Source of the DNA: Flavobacterium sp.
GTDB taxonomy: Bacteria > Bacteroidota > Bacteroidia > Flavobacteriales > Flavobacteriaceae
Length of the DNA: 64,000 nt
NCBI RefSeq assembly: GCF_028689845.1
Contig: NZ_JAQVCH010000002.1
Location: 62,001 to 126,000, forward strand
Direction of reading: 5' to 3'
Positions 9,188 through 19,508 of the stretch are shown in pieces. A program made the translations under genes and the position numbers. Every line of letters begins with the position of its first letter. Within the stretch, counting starts at the first letter, position 1. The notes under the pieces were generated by a model, which did no database searches, had not been told where the DNA came from, and saw only the letters and a program-made list of their open reading frames with translations.

Positions 9188-10690
9188 TTATTTTACATCT
9201 TGCATTAATTTTTTCACAAAAGGTGAAATTGCGATTAAAACAATGCCAAATATAAGAGCATAAAGGGCTAAATCTTTATAACCATTAGCATATACAATCA
9301 ATTTATCAAAATTTGAAGCATTTTCAGAAGCTTCGGCTATATTTGCCCCTAGAATTCCAGCAAAATACTGTCCATAAGCACTCGCTAAAAACCACATTCC
9401 CATGATCACCGCTTGGGTTTTTTCTGGAGATAATTTAGTCATTGCCGACATCCCGATGGGTGACAGACACAATTCACCAAACGTAATAACCAACCACCCG
9501 ATTGTAAATAAATCTAAAGAGGTTATTCCTTCTGCATTGGAAAAGAATTTAGTGTAATAAAACACATAGAATCCACCGGCAAGGAATAAAAATGCCAATC
9601 CGAATTTAACTACAGTATTGGGCTCTATATTTCGTTTACTCATCCACAGCCAAACCAAGCCTATCAAAGCTGCAAAAGCTATGACAAAAAAGGAATTAGA
9701 GGAATTATTCACGCCATTCGGGTCTAATTTAATCCCCAAAACCGTATTGTCTAGATTATTCGCAGCAAACAAACTTAAAGAGCCGCCACTTTGTTCAAAA
9801 AATGCCCAGAAAAAGATAGAAAAAATGATAAAAACCAAAGCAGCCATTAATTTCTTATTTTCAACAAGTGTAAAATTTCGCATTTCATAAAACAAATACA
9901 AGAGGGCTAACGGTCCGATGGTAAACATAAAATAATCGGTGTATTCTGTTTTGGCCACCATTGTCATAATCACAGGAATAATAATTAAAGAACCCAAATA
10001 CGTTGCGATTTCTAATTTTCTTCTCTTTGATTTTTCTAAATGAGCTAAGGGTGAAAGTCCAATTACTCCTAACGTCTTTTGCGTTTGAGTGAACGTGAGC
10101 AAACTAATCATCATCACAACAGCGGCAAACCCGAAAGCATAATTCCATCGAAATGCTTGCGGAATAAATGATTCCCATAATGTTCCATTCGCTACAGCAA
10201 TACAAATATAGCCGCCTAATAAAGCTCCTAAATTTACACCCATATAGAAAAAAGAAAAACCGGCATCTCTACGATTGTCATCATCGCGATAAAGTTTTCC
10301 GACCATCGTAGAAATATTTGGCTTAAAAAAACCAGTTCCAATAATGGTAAAGCTAATACCGAAAAAGAAAAATTGTTTTGGGTCAATTGCTAAAATGATA
10401 CTTCCAACAATCATCAATAAACCGCCCCAAAAAAGCGATTTACGATAGCCTAAAATTTTATCAGCAAATAGTCCGCCAATAAAAGTAAATGCATATACGA
10501 ATGCTTGGGTTGCCCCATATTGTAAGTTTGCCGTTTTTTCATCCATCATTAATTGGCTTACCATAAAGACAGCCAACATCCCTCGCATTCCATAAAAGCT
10601 AAAACGCTCCCACATTTCACTAAAGAATAAATACCAAAGCTGTTTTGGATATTTGCCTTTGAAATTATGAATCTGTTCTAATGCATACAT
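9188..10690 (-). CDS. POT-family proton-coupled oligopeptide transporter (500 aa)
   Basis: Inner-membrane MFS transporter for di- and tripeptides driven by protons. The POT signature ExxER lies in the first helix (EMWERFSFYGMRG, about residue 26), followed by the PTR2 segment GGLFADKILGYRKS and the later FFKPNISTMVGKLY motif. The length is normal. It is paralogous to the 571-aa transporter upstream, but a strong terminator (10770-10802) separates them. This copy therefore needs its own promoter, which I could not identify. Confidence 0.92.
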   Translation of the reverse strand: MYALEQIHNFKGKYPKQLWYLFFSEMWERFSFYGMRGMLAVFMVSQLMMDEKTANLQYGATQAFVYAFTFIGGLFADKILGYRKSLFWGGLLMIVGSIILAIDPKQFFFFGISFTIIGTGFFKPNISTMVGKLYRDDDNRRDAGFSFFYMGVNLGALLGGYICIAVANGTLWESFIPQAFRWNYAFGFAAVVMMISLLTFTQTQKTLGVIGLSPLAHLEKSKRRKLEIATYLGSLIIIPVIMTMVAKTEYTDYFMFTIGPLALLYLFYEMRNFTLVENKKLMAALVFIIFSIFFWAFFEQSGGSLSLFAANNLDNTVLGIKLDPNGVNNSSNSFFVIAFAALIGLVWLWMSKRNIEPNTVVKFGLAFLFLAGGFYVFYYTKFFSNAEGITSLDLFTIGWLVITFGELCLSPIGMSAMTKLSPEKTQAVIMGMWFLASAYGQYFAGILGANIAEASENASNFDKLIVYANGYKDLALYALIFGIVLIAISPFVKKLMQDVK

Positions 10691-10769
10691 TGATTAATCA
10701 TTTATTGATTGTATTTTATTAGAAATCAACACAAGTGATGATTGCTAATGTGGTGAATTTGTTTGTGAC

Positions 10770-10802
10770 TAAAAAAAGCCTGCAGAATTATTCCGCAGGC
10801 TT
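10770..10802 (-). terminator. Rho-independent terminator between the two POT genes
   Basis: Read leftward, the 8-bp stem AAGCCTGC / GCAGGCTT (10802-10795 with 10783-10776) encloses an 11-nt loop and is followed by a run of T (10775-10771). It lies 28 bp past the stop of the 571-aa transporter. Confidence 0.85.
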
Positions 10803-10830
10803 GAAAGATATGAATTATTTTTAATAAAAA

Positions 10831-12546
10831 TTAACGAACACCGTTCATCATTTTCTTGATAAAAGGAGTTAACAAAAATAAAATTAATGACGCGATACCA
10901 CATAAAACCACAAAAACCATAAAGAAATCATATAAATTTTGAATTTCAAAACCTGCAAATACTTTATAAGAATCATTAATTTGATTTTTTGCTAAAAGCT
11001 GTAATTGTTCAGCTGTTGGCGTGATTGTTTTATCTAAAACTGCTTGTAAATCAATTCCTAATTCAGATGCTTTTTTAAATTTATCGCCTGTAGCAGGAAG
11101 AATTGAACCTAAAGTTCCAGATAAGGCATATCCTGCGGCACTCGAAATAAAGAAAACCCCATATGCTAAGGAAGCAAATCGTTTAGGTGCTAATTTTCCA
11201 ACTAATGAAAGACCAATTGGCGATAAACAAAGCTCTGCAAATGTTTGAATTAAATATAACAAAATTAACCATTTTATAGCTAATAAGCCAGAATTACCTA
11301 AATCAGCCACATTGTTAGCGATAATAAAATAACTCAAAGCAATTAACAACAAACCAATTGATTGTTTAACTGTTGATAATGGTTCCATGTTTTTTTCTCT
11401 CAATTTATCCCACAGCATACTAAATGGAAAAGCAAACATTACTACGAATAATCCATTAAAAATTTGCACCATCGAGGGCGGCATATTCCAACCAAAAATA
11501 TTTCTATCGGTTTGGTTATCTGCTATAAATGTTAAGGACGAACCAGCTTGTTCAAAGGCAGCCCAGAAGAAAATAATAAAAAAGGACATAATATAAATAA
11601 CCCAAATTCTTTGTGTCTCTACTTTGGTAAGTGTTTTATCCAATAAAATTAATGTTGCTAAGGCTACGCCGCTGGCATAAATAAAAGGATAGATATAGAG
11701 TTTGACGACATTTTCACCATCAGTGAAGAAGTTAAAGGTAAAGAAAACTGCTGCAAAAACAGCAAGTGCAGTCATAATTGAACGAGTAGAAAATTCAGCT
11801 TTCATTGATTCTCCTTCTTCATAATCATCTGCATTGTGTCCAGATGGCAATCCGCCAATTGGTTTTCCGTCTGGAGAAACTACGTATTTATCCTTTAGGA
11901 AGTAGAAAATAGCAGTCCCTAAAATCATTGCTATACCTGCTGCTAAAAATCCATATTTAAACGCATGCACATCTCTAATCATGTTTAAAGAACCATCAGG
12001 CATCAATATTTCATCTTTTACGTCACCAACAAAAGGGCAAATAAATTGACCTAAGAAAGCTCCGATGTTAATTCCCATATAGAAAATAGTGAACGCCGTA
12101 TCTAACTTTGATTTTTCTTGTTTTGGATATAAACTTCCCACCATAGAAGAAATATTTGGTTTGAAAAAACCATTTCCAAAAACAATAATTCCTAATGCAG
12201 ACCACAATAAAATATTGGCTAATCCTAAATTTGTACTAAAAATACTAGCACTAAAAAACAACATGATTTGACCTACTGCCATCATGGCTCCACCAAGCAT
12301 AATACAATTTCTATTTCCAAAAAATCGATCGGCAATAAAACCTCCAAGCATAGGAGTTAAATAACAAAGCCCTAGAAATCCACCATAAATAATAGAAGCT
12401 TCTTCTTCTTTCATTAATAAGGCATTTACCATGAACAGGGTTAAAATCGCCCTCATTCCATAGAAATTGAACCTTTCCCACATTTCGGTTCCAAACAGAA
12501 CCCAAAGACCTTTTGGATGTCCTGATTTTACAGCTACTTCACTCAT
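10831..12546 (-). CDS. POT-family proton-coupled oligopeptide transporter (571 aa)
   Basis: Second di/tripeptide:proton symporter, with the ExxER motif in EMWERFNFYGMRA near residue 23 and GFFKPNISSMVGSLYP after it. It is longer than its neighbour because of a soluble stretch after the sixth helix (about residues 218-250, with SPDGKPIGGLPSGHN) and another near residues 485-530 (TGDKFKKASELG). It begins 22 bp after the DPP-IV-like peptidase stop, so peptidase and transporter are one unit. The dipeptides released outside could be taken up by this protein. Confidence 0.93.
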   Translation of the reverse strand: MSEVAVKSGHPKGLWVLFGTEMWERFNFYGMRAILTLFMVNALLMKEEEASIIYGGFLGLCYLTPMLGGFIADRFFGNRNCIMLGGAMMAVGQIMLFFSASIFSTNLGLANILLWSALGIIVFGNGFFKPNISSMVGSLYPKQEKSKLDTAFTIFYMGINIGAFLGQFICPFVGDVKDEILMPDGSLNMIRDVHAFKYGFLAAGIAMILGTAIFYFLKDKYVVSPDGKPIGGLPSGHNADDYEEGESMKAEFSTRSIMTALAVFAAVFFTFNFFTDGENVVKLYIYPFIYASGVALATLILLDKTLTKVETQRIWVIYIMSFFIIFFWAAFEQAGSSLTFIADNQTDRNIFGWNMPPSMVQIFNGLFVVMFAFPFSMLWDKLREKNMEPLSTVKQSIGLLLIALSYFIIANNVADLGNSGLLAIKWLILLYLIQTFAELCLSPIGLSLVGKLAPKRFASLAYGVFFISSAAGYALSGTLGSILPATGDKFKKASELGIDLQAVLDKTITPTAEQLQLLAKNQINDSYKVFAGFEIQNLYDFFMVFVVLCGIASLILFLLTPFIKKMMNGVR

Positions 12547-12568
12547 AAAAATTGTTTTGGTTAGTTAA

Positions 12569-14743
12569 TTATAAATTTTGGTTAATATAGTTTGTCATTT
12601 TGGTATATAATTGTAATCGGATTTTTCCTCCATAAATTCCGTGATTGGTATCTGGATAAATGGCTTGGTCAAATTGTTTATTGGCTAATTGCAAAGCCCT
12701 AATCATTCGGGTTGCGTTCTGAAAATGCACATTATCATCTGCCGTACCGTGAATAATTAAATAATTTCCTTTTAATTTATCGACATGATTAATAGGTGAA
12801 TTTTCATCATATCCACTTGCATTTTCTTGTGGTGTTTGCATATAACGTTCGGTATAAATCGAATCATAAAATCGCCAATTGGTTACCGGAGCAACAGCAA
12901 TGGCCATTTTGAAAACCTCATTTCCTTTTAAAATACAGTTACTAGACATAAATCCACCGTAGCTCCATCCCCAAATTCCAATACGAGCGGCATCAATATA
13001 AGCATATTTGCCTAACTCTTTAGCGGCATCAATTTGGTCTTCCACTTCATATTTTCCTAATTCTTTTTGGGTTACTTTCTTAAAAGCTGCTCCTTTAAAA
13101 CCAGTTCCGCGACCATCTACACAAGCTACTAAAACGCCTTGTTGAGCCAACATCATGTGCCAATAATCATTAGCTCCTAACCATTGATTGGCTACTTGTT
13201 GTGAACCTGGTCCACTATATTGAAATAAAAGTAAAGGATATTTTTTGGTAGCATCAAAATCTTTTGGTTTGATAATATACGCATTCAATTTGTGTCCTTT
13301 TTCGGTTGTGATTTCAAAGAATTCTTTCGTTGGGAGGTCATATTTTTCAATTCGTTTGGCCAATTCATCATTTTCTACAATGAATTGAACTTGTTTTCCG
13401 TCTTTAGAATTCATTAAAGTATAACTTGTTGGACTTGTTGCACTAGAATAAGCATTGATGAAAAATTGAAAATTTGGACTAAACGTTGCGTTATTCGTGC
13501 CAACTTTTTGGGTTAGACGTGTTTTGTTTTTTCCATCTACTTTAATTTTGTAGACATCCCGATTGATAGAACCATTTTCTACCGATTGATAATAAACTTG
13601 CCCATTTTTTTCGTCAAAACCATAGTATGCGGTTACTTCCCAGTTTCCTTTTGTAATTTGATTACGTAATTTCCCTGATTTGTCATAATGATAAATATGA
13701 TTAAACCCATCTTTTTCAGAAGTCCAAATAAAACTATTGTCTTTTAAAAAAGTAAGGTTGTCTGTCACGTCTACATAAGCCGCATCTTTTTCGTTTAAAA
13801 CTACCGTTGTTGCTCCTGTTTTGGCATTTACAAAAACTAAATCCAAATTATTTTGATGACGATTTAACACTTGAACACTTAACGTATTGGCTTCATTTGT
13901 CCATTTCATCCGAGCAATATAAAAATCATTGTATTGACTCATTTTGATGGTTTGCGTAGCATTAGCAACAACATCATATACATGGAGAGAAACTAACGCG
14001 TTTTTTTCACCTGCTTTTGGGTACTTAAAAACTTCTTGCGTAGGATATAATTCTTTTCCATAAACATCCATTGAAAATTCAGGAACTAAAGTTTCATCAA
14101 ATTTAATATAGGCCAAATGCGTACTAGATGAATTCCAATCGAATGCTCGAACAAAGGCAAACTCTTCTTCATAAACCCAATCCGTTACGCCATTAATAAC
14201 CTGATTTTTCTGACCATCGGTTGTAATTTGTGTGTGTTTTTTGGAGGCTATATCAAAAATATAGAGGTTGTTTTGGTAGGCATAAGCAATTTTTTTGCCG
14301 TCTGGAGAAAAAGCAGGCTCTTGAATTTTATAATCGGCTACTTTTTGTACGGATTTAGACGCGATATCATAAATGTAAAAATCGGCCACAGAAGAATGTC
14401 TAAAAATGCGTTCTTCATTCATCGCAATAAGCATTTGCGTTTCCGATTGGTTAAAGGTATAACTATCAACTGCTGTTAATTCTGATAAAGTTTTAGTATC
14501 TAAAAGCGTATTTACTTTTTTTAATGTAGCAAATTCGTACAAATCAATCTGATAATTTTTAGCTGCTCGGTCATAATTTAGGACCGTATATTGATTCGTG
14601 TTTTTTAAAGCTTGCAAAGCATCCATTCCTTTTGCTCGGAAAGTTCCTGATGCCCAGATATCTTCGAGTGTGATTTTTTGCTGCCCAATTGCTGTAAAAG
14701 ATGTAATTAGAAATAAGAAAAAAGCCTTTTTAAACTGATTCAT
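12569..14743 (-). CDS. Dipeptidyl-peptidase IV-like serine peptidase (S9B)
   Basis: Exported peptidase of 724 aa that should remove Xaa-Pro or Xaa-Ala dipeptides from N-termini. It has a signal peptide (about residues 1-20), a beta-propeller (DPPIV_N, about residues 90-440, including the WVYEEEF glutamate pair that binds the peptide amino end) and the alpha/beta-hydrolase domain. The catalytic triad by alignment is Ser594 (GWSYGG), Asp669 (HGTADDNVHF) and His701 (DTNHG). All are present. It heads an operon with the 571-aa peptide transporter. Confidence 0.94.
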   Translation of the reverse strand: MNQFKKAFFLFLITSFTAIGQQKITLEDIWASGTFRAKGMDALQALKNTNQYTVLNYDRAAKNYQIDLYEFATLKKVNTLLDTKTLSELTAVDSYTFNQSETQMLIAMNEERIFRHSSVADFYIYDIASKSVQKVADYKIQEPAFSPDGKKIAYAYQNNLYIFDIASKKHTQITTDGQKNQVINGVTDWVYEEEFAFVRAFDWNSSSTHLAYIKFDETLVPEFSMDVYGKELYPTQEVFKYPKAGEKNALVSLHVYDVVANATQTIKMSQYNDFYIARMKWTNEANTLSVQVLNRHQNNLDLVFVNAKTGATTVVLNEKDAAYVDVTDNLTFLKDNSFIWTSEKDGFNHIYHYDKSGKLRNQITKGNWEVTAYYGFDEKNGQVYYQSVENGSINRDVYKIKVDGKNKTRLTQKVGTNNATFSPNFQFFINAYSSATSPTSYTLMNSKDGKQVQFIVENDELAKRIEKYDLPTKEFFEITTEKGHKLNAYIIKPKDFDATKKYPLLLFQYSGPGSQQVANQWLGANDYWHMMLAQQGVLVACVDGRGTGFKGAAFKKVTQKELGKYEVEDQIDAAKELGKYAYIDAARIGIWGWSYGGFMSSNCILKGNEVFKMAIAVAPVTNWRFYDSIYTERYMQTPQENASGYDENSPINHVDKLKGNYLIIHGTADDNVHFQNATRMIRALQLANKQFDQAIYPDTNHGIYGGKIRLQLYTKMTNYINQNL

Positions 14744-14871
14744 TTTTGGGTTGTTAAAATATGGTTCAATTTTAGTAAAAAAATTGCAATAATCCGCGAT
14801 TTAGAGTGTTAAATAGCATTATTTTTAATTTAAGGGTCTTATTAATTTTACAAAATTACCAAAGGAAACTT

Positions 14872-14879
14872 TATCTTTG
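14872..14879 (+). promoter_or_regulatory. -7 box of the HMG-CoA reductase operon
   Basis: TATCTTTG matches the Bacteroidota -7 consensus TAnnTTTG and ends 26 bp before the ATG at 14906. A clear -33 TTG is missing; TTTTA at 14846-14850 is at about the right distance. Confidence 0.45.
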
Positions 14880-14905
14880 TGATTCATTTGATTTAAGCCA
14901 TTAAC

Positions 14906-16222
14906 ATGCATCACCAAATTTCAGGATTTTCAAAATTGAATAAAACCGAAAAAATTGATTGGATTGCCAAACATTATTTTTCACAACCGCAGGAAGCCAT
15001 TGCGTTAATTAAGCGTTATTGGAATAGCGATGAAAAACTGCAACAATTGCATGATGAATTTATTGAAAACACCATTACCAATTTTTATCTACCACTTGGA
15101 ATTGCCCCTAATTTTTTGATAAACGGCAAAAAATACACAGTTCCAATGGTGATTGAAGAAAGTTCTGTAGTTGCTGCAGCAGCTAAATCAGCAAAATTTT
15201 GGCATTCGCGAGGCGGATTTAAAACCACTATTTTGGGCACTGAAAAAATTGGTCAAGTCCATTTTATGTTTACTGGTGAATCGTCAACATTGAATGCTTT
15301 TTTCAATCATATTAAACCAAAATTTTATTCAGAAACAGAAAGCATTACCAAAAATATGCAAAAACGCGGCGGCGGAATTTCAGAAATTCTATTAGTTGAC
15401 AAAACTGCCGATTTGGAAAATTACTTTCAACTTCATGCTACTTTTGAAACAAAAGATAGTATGGGAGCCAATTTTATCAACTCTTGTTTAGAACAATTTG
15501 CAAAAACCTTAAAATCAGAAGCCCAATTTTACGATGCTTTTACAGAAGAGGAGAAAAACATCGAAATAGTAATGAGCATTTTATCAAACTTTGTCACAAA
15601 CTGTATTGTTCGAGCAGAAGTTTCCTGTCCGGTAGAGGCTCTTTTGGAAAAGCAATTGGAAAACCCTGCCGAATTTGCCGAAAAGTTTGTTAGAGCCGTT
15701 CAAATTGCTAAAATCGAACCTTATCGAGCCGTAACGCATAACAAAGGAATAATGAATGGTATTGATTCGGTTGTTTTGGCAACGGGCAATGATTTCAGAG
15801 CTGTTGAAGCAGGTGCTCATGCGTATGCAAGTCGGAACGGGAAATACAGCAGTTTGTCTAATGCTACAATTGAAAATGGCATTTTTAGTTTTTGGCTGGA
15901 AATTCCATTGGCTTTGGGAACTGTTGGTGGATTAACGTCATTGCACCCCATGGTCAAACTAAATTTAGAAATTTTAGAAAAACCCACAGCCCAAGAGCTT
16001 ATGCAAATTGTAGCTGCTGTTGGTTTAGCACAAAACTTTGCTGCCTTACGTTCATTAACAACCAAAGGAATTCAAGAAGGTCACATGAAAATGCATTTGA
16101 ACAATATTTTAAATCAATACCAAGCCACTGTTGATGAACGCTTAAAAATAATGGCTTATTTTAAAGATAATTCAATTTCTCATGCTTCTGTAGCAGATTT
16201 TCTAACACAATTACGAAAATAA
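14906..16222 (+). CDS. mvaA: Hydroxymethylglutaryl-CoA reductase, class II
   Basis: Cytoplasmic enzyme that interconverts HMG-CoA and mevalonate (438 aa). The segments fit the class II bacterial type: ENTITNFYLPLGIAPNF, then VPMVIEESSVVAAAAKSA with the catalytic Glu, TGNDFRAVEAGAHAYASR near residue 290, LGTVGGLTSLHP, and EGHMKMHLNNI with the His expected to act as acid. The next gene, a GHMP kinase, starts after three bases, so this is a mevalonate operon. Class II enzymes are often named degradative. In this lineage the pathway is thought to make isoprenoids, so biosynthesis is more likely (inference). Confidence 0.93.
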   Translation: MHHQISGFSKLNKTEKIDWIAKHYFSQPQEAIALIKRYWNSDEKLQQLHDEFIENTITNFYLPLGIAPNFLINGKKYTVPMVIEESSVVAAAAKSAKFWHSRGGFKTTILGTEKIGQVHFMFTGESSTLNAFFNHIKPKFYSETESITKNMQKRGGGISEILLVDKTADLENYFQLHATFETKDSMGANFINSCLEQFAKTLKSEAQFYDAFTEEEKNIEIVMSILSNFVTNCIVRAEVSCPVEALLEKQLENPAEFAEKFVRAVQIAKIEPYRAVTHNKGIMNGIDSVVLATGNDFRAVEAGAHAYASRNGKYSSLSNATIENGIFSFWLEIPLALGTVGGLTSLHPMVKLNLEILEKPTAQELMQIVAAVGLAQNFAALRSLTTKGIQEGHMKMHLNNILNQYQATVDERLKIMAYFKDNSISHASVADFLTQLRK

Positions 16223-16225
16223 TTT

Positions 16226-17146
16226 ATGTTAAAAAAAACGTATTATAGTAATGGCAAATTACTTGTAACAGGAGAATATGTCGTATTAGATGGTGCTATG
16301 GCCTTGGCTTTGCCCACACAATTTGGCCAAAACCTTATCGTAGAACCAGGAAAATCGAAGGAAATCAATTGGAAAAGTTTTGATGCGGATGGAACAACTT
16401 GGTTTGAAGAGAATTTTTCGTTTGACACGATTCTTCATGAAAATAAAGATTTTATTGACAATCCAATTCACCGAAGATTAGTTGGAATCTTGCACGAAGC
16501 CTTTCAAATGAATCCAGATTTTTTATTAGCCGATTACGGCTATCAGATTACAACCCAGCTTTCATTTCCAAAAAACTGGGGTTTAGGCACCTCGTCTACT
16601 TTGATAAATAATTTAAGTCAGTGGTTAAAAATCGATGCTTTTGAATTATTGCAACGCAGTTTTGGTGGAAGTGGGTATGACATTGCGTGTGCCAAAAAAG
16701 ATACGCCAATTGTTTACCAGTTGCTCCATAACGAACCTCACTATCGTCCGGTAGATTTTTATCCGCCGTTTCACCAACATTTATATTTTGTTTATTTAAA
16801 TCGGAAACAAAATAGCCAATCGGCCATTGCCAATTACATTAACAAGCAAAATGAAATTGGAAAAACAATTGAGAAAATAAATACCATTACGAAAAACAGT
16901 ATCGCCACTAGCGACTTAAAATCATTTGCTTATGAAATGGAGAAACACGAAACCATTTTGAGTGACCTATTAGAAATGAACACCATTAAAGAAGCGTTTT
17001 TTGACGACTTTAATGGTGTTGTAAAAAGTTTAGGAGCTTGGGGTGGCGATTTTGTTTTGGCAATCACCAAGGAAGACCCAACCGGTTATTTTAAAGAACG
17101 CGGATTCGAAACGGTAATTCCGTATGAGAAAATGATTTTACAATAG
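16226..17146 (+). CDS. GHMP kinase, GYDIA family (mevalonate-pathway type)
   Basis: A 306-aa small-molecule kinase of the GHMP superfamily. The N-terminus holds the GHMP start (LLVTGEYVVLDGAMALALP). The phosphate-binding loop is GLGTSSTLINNL near residue 126, and the family-naming motif GGSGYDIACA is near residue 150. It lies three bases after HMG-CoA reductase, which suggests it phosphorylates mevalonate or a phosphorylated derivative. The exact substrate cannot be read from sequence. The run ends at a bidirectional terminator. Confidence 0.88.
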   Translation: MLKKTYYSNGKLLVTGEYVVLDGAMALALPTQFGQNLIVEPGKSKEINWKSFDADGTTWFEENFSFDTILHENKDFIDNPIHRRLVGILHEAFQMNPDFLLADYGYQITTQLSFPKNWGLGTSSTLINNLSQWLKIDAFELLQRSFGGSGYDIACAKKDTPIVYQLLHNEPHYRPVDFYPPFHQHLYFVYLNRKQNSQSAIANYINKQNEIGKTIEKINTITKNSIATSDLKSFAYEMEKHETILSDLLEMNTIKEAFFDDFNGVVKSLGAWGGDFVLAITKEDPTGYFKERGFETVIPYEKMILQ

Positions 17147-17180
17147 AAACAATCACCTTTTTATAGACCAAATTAAAACA

Positions 17181-17212
17181 AAAAAATCCCAACCTTTCGA
17201 TTGGGATTTTTT
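17181..17212. terminator. Bidirectional terminator between converging genes
   Basis: A 10-bp perfect stem, AAAATCCCAA / TTGGGATTTT, with an 8-nt loop sits between the GHMP kinase (ending 17146) and the PpiD-like gene (ending 17231). A- and T-runs on the two sides let it work in both directions. Confidence 0.85.
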
Positions 17213-17230
17213 AATATACTATTAGTTGAC

Positions 17231-19333
17231 CTAGTAATTAAACTGAAATCTTGTATCTGTAATTTCTGCTTTTTCTTTTAAAGCTGGAAAAACACGATTT
17301 ACACCTTGAGCACTTTGAGCTTTCAACGCATTTAATTGAGCTGAATAATCTTTAGTTGGCAATGCTTTAGTTACCGTAGTTGTTTTTAAAACAAAAACAC
17401 TAGCATTTCCTTCAATTGGAGCAGAAATCTTATTTGCAGCAGTTGAAAATGCTAAACCAACAACTTTAGGTTCATATCCAGAAGAGGCAACCATTGGACT
17501 TTCTAGTGTAATATCAGCTGCATTTTGTACTTGAACAGCATTTGCAGTTGCAATAGCTTCTAATGAAGATCCTTTCATTTTAGCCATGATTTTTTCTGCT
17601 TTCTTTTTATTTTTCAAGATAGGTTCAACTCGTACACGAGCATCTTCAATATTCAACAAACCTTCTTCATTAATCTTTTTCAGACGAGCGATAACGTGTC
17701 CAACTTTTGGAATTTCAAATCGTTTGATTGTATTTACATCGGTATCTTTTTCAAAAGCCCAACGAACTACTTGTCTTTGTGGCCCTAATTGTCCTAAGTT
17801 CTCATCAAAAGCTTTCACTCTCACGGCAGGAACTGCAGTTAATTTTGATTCTTTCAAAGCTGTTTCAAATGATTTTTCTGTAGCTGCTACTTCAAATTTC
17901 ACCGCATTCGTATAAGCAACTTCAGAAGTTTTTTCTGATGCTTCAATTTTTTGTGCAATCGTAGCCAAACGAATAGCATCTTGCTTATCGGTCACTTGAA
18001 TAATATGGTAACCAAATTCTGTTTCTACTAAACCAATTTTTCCAACAGGATTATTAAAAACGAAATCGTTAAATGCTGGCACCATTTGACCTGGACTAAA
18101 GAAGTCTAAATCTCCTCCTTTTTGTGCAGAGCCTTGATCTTCGGATACTGTAAAAGCTAACATGGTAAACGAATCTGGATTAGCATTAATTTGAGCCATT
18201 AATTCATCAGCTTTTACTTTTGCTTGTTCTTTTGTTCGGTCTTCTTTTGGCTGAGCTCTAGAACCCGTGAAGCTAATTAAGATATGACTTGCTCTTGCTT
18301 TTGCACCAGCTTTTCTTCCCATAGAACGGCTTAACGCATAATAATCACCATATTGGTATGGGCCATAAATTTGTCCTTCTGCTAAATTAAAAATTTGTTC
18401 TGCATGTTCTGCTGGCAAATCTGATTTTCCAACATAGGTTGAATCATATGGGAAATCTGAATTTGCATTTACAAATTCTACTAAATTTGGTGTGTTTGCA
18501 AAACCAACAATGGTATCATTTGCACCTGTTTCTTTATTATAAACCACTCTTGGATTTAATAAAGCACTCAATTTATTTTGAATATCGGTTTTATCTGCAT
18601 CAGAAGGTTTGTCTTCCATGACAACATATTCGATTTCTCTAGTTTCTTCTGATTTGAATTTTTTCTCATTCTTTTTCATGTAGTCTACGATTTCTTGATC
18701 GGTAACTGCTACATCGCTATCTTTAATAGAAGAATAAGGAACTGCAACATAATCAAAACTTACTTTGTTATTTTGCATTTCATATTTAAACTTGGCATCA
18801 TTTTGAGTGGTAAAAAAACCGCCTTTTACCAATGAGCTATACAATTGGTATTTTGAATTGATATTGGCACTGGCCTCTGTAGATTCAAAATATTCTACTT
18901 CTTGCGGATTTGAACTCGCTTTAATGTATTCTCTGTATTTATTAATGTCAAATTGCTTTAACTCATTTTGAAAGCTAGGATTTTGACCAAAATTAGGATC
19001 ACTTTTTAAGGTTTCAATTAAGTGTTTTTCGCTAATACGAATTCCTAATTTCTCTAATTCTTCTGTTAATAAAGCTACATTAATTTCTTGCTCCCAAACT
19101 CGATTAACGGCTTGAGTAGTTGACATACCTTGACCTGATTTTTCAGTATTTGCAACTTTAAGTCGAAATTCTTCAAATGCTATGTCTTTTCCATTAATGC
19201 TTCCTACATTATTCGAAGTAGATGCAAATCCACCACTGTTGATAACATCTGCCAATACAAATGAGAATAATGCCAACGCAATTATTACAATTAAAATAAA
19301 GGAACGCTGTCTAATTTTTCCTAAAATCGCCAT
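17231..19333 (-). CDS. Peptidyl-prolyl isomerase/foldase, PpiD-SurA type
   Basis: Membrane-anchored periplasmic foldase of 700 aa. It has one N-terminal anchor (residues 12-34), then a SurA_N_3-type chaperone domain (about residues 35-330). The parvulin PPIase core (ASHILISFTGSR to FGYHIIQVTDKQ) spans about residues 345-445, and a second incomplete parvulin-like region follows to the C-terminus. It probably helps fold outer-membrane proteins as they leave the Sec machinery. It is 175 bp downstream of the CBS/CorC gene and may have its own promoter. Confidence 0.92.
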   Translation of the reverse strand: MAILGKIRQRSFILIVIIALALFSFVLADVINSGGFASTSNNVGSINGKDIAFEEFRLKVANTEKSGQGMSTTQAVNRVWEQEINVALLTEELEKLGIRISEKHLIETLKSDPNFGQNPSFQNELKQFDINKYREYIKASSNPQEVEYFESTEASANINSKYQLYSSLVKGGFFTTQNDAKFKYEMQNNKVSFDYVAVPYSSIKDSDVAVTDQEIVDYMKKNEKKFKSEETREIEYVVMEDKPSDADKTDIQNKLSALLNPRVVYNKETGANDTIVGFANTPNLVEFVNANSDFPYDSTYVGKSDLPAEHAEQIFNLAEGQIYGPYQYGDYYALSRSMGRKAGAKARASHILISFTGSRAQPKEDRTKEQAKVKADELMAQINANPDSFTMLAFTVSEDQGSAQKGGDLDFFSPGQMVPAFNDFVFNNPVGKIGLVETEFGYHIIQVTDKQDAIRLATIAQKIEASEKTSEVAYTNAVKFEVAATEKSFETALKESKLTAVPAVRVKAFDENLGQLGPQRQVVRWAFEKDTDVNTIKRFEIPKVGHVIARLKKINEEGLLNIEDARVRVEPILKNKKKAEKIMAKMKGSSLEAIATANAVQVQNAADITLESPMVASSGYEPKVVGLAFSTAANKISAPIEGNASVFVLKTTTVTKALPTKDYSAQLNALKAQSAQGVNRVFPALKEKAEITDTRFQFNY

Positions 19334-19508
19334 TTTATTACTATTTAATTTTATTTCAGTTTGCGAAAATACAATTATCTATGAAATAAAGATAATGAAA
19401 TCGATATATTTTATTTAATTTTTGTAGTCGTTAAAAAAAGAAGAGAAAAAAAGAGAAAAAAAGCTTCAAAAACCGTTCAAACCTGACTGTTTAAAATAGG
19501 ATTTTGAG

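Noticed and set aside
9188..12546. Recent tandem duplication of the POT genes
   Set aside because: The two proteins share only family motifs, differ by 71 residues, and have separate transcription ends, so any duplication is old.
19435..19462. Purine-rich run (AAGAAGAGAAAAAAAGAG) as a regulatory element
   Set aside because: It is simple low-complexity sequence in an AT-rich gap, with no pairing partner or repeat copy.
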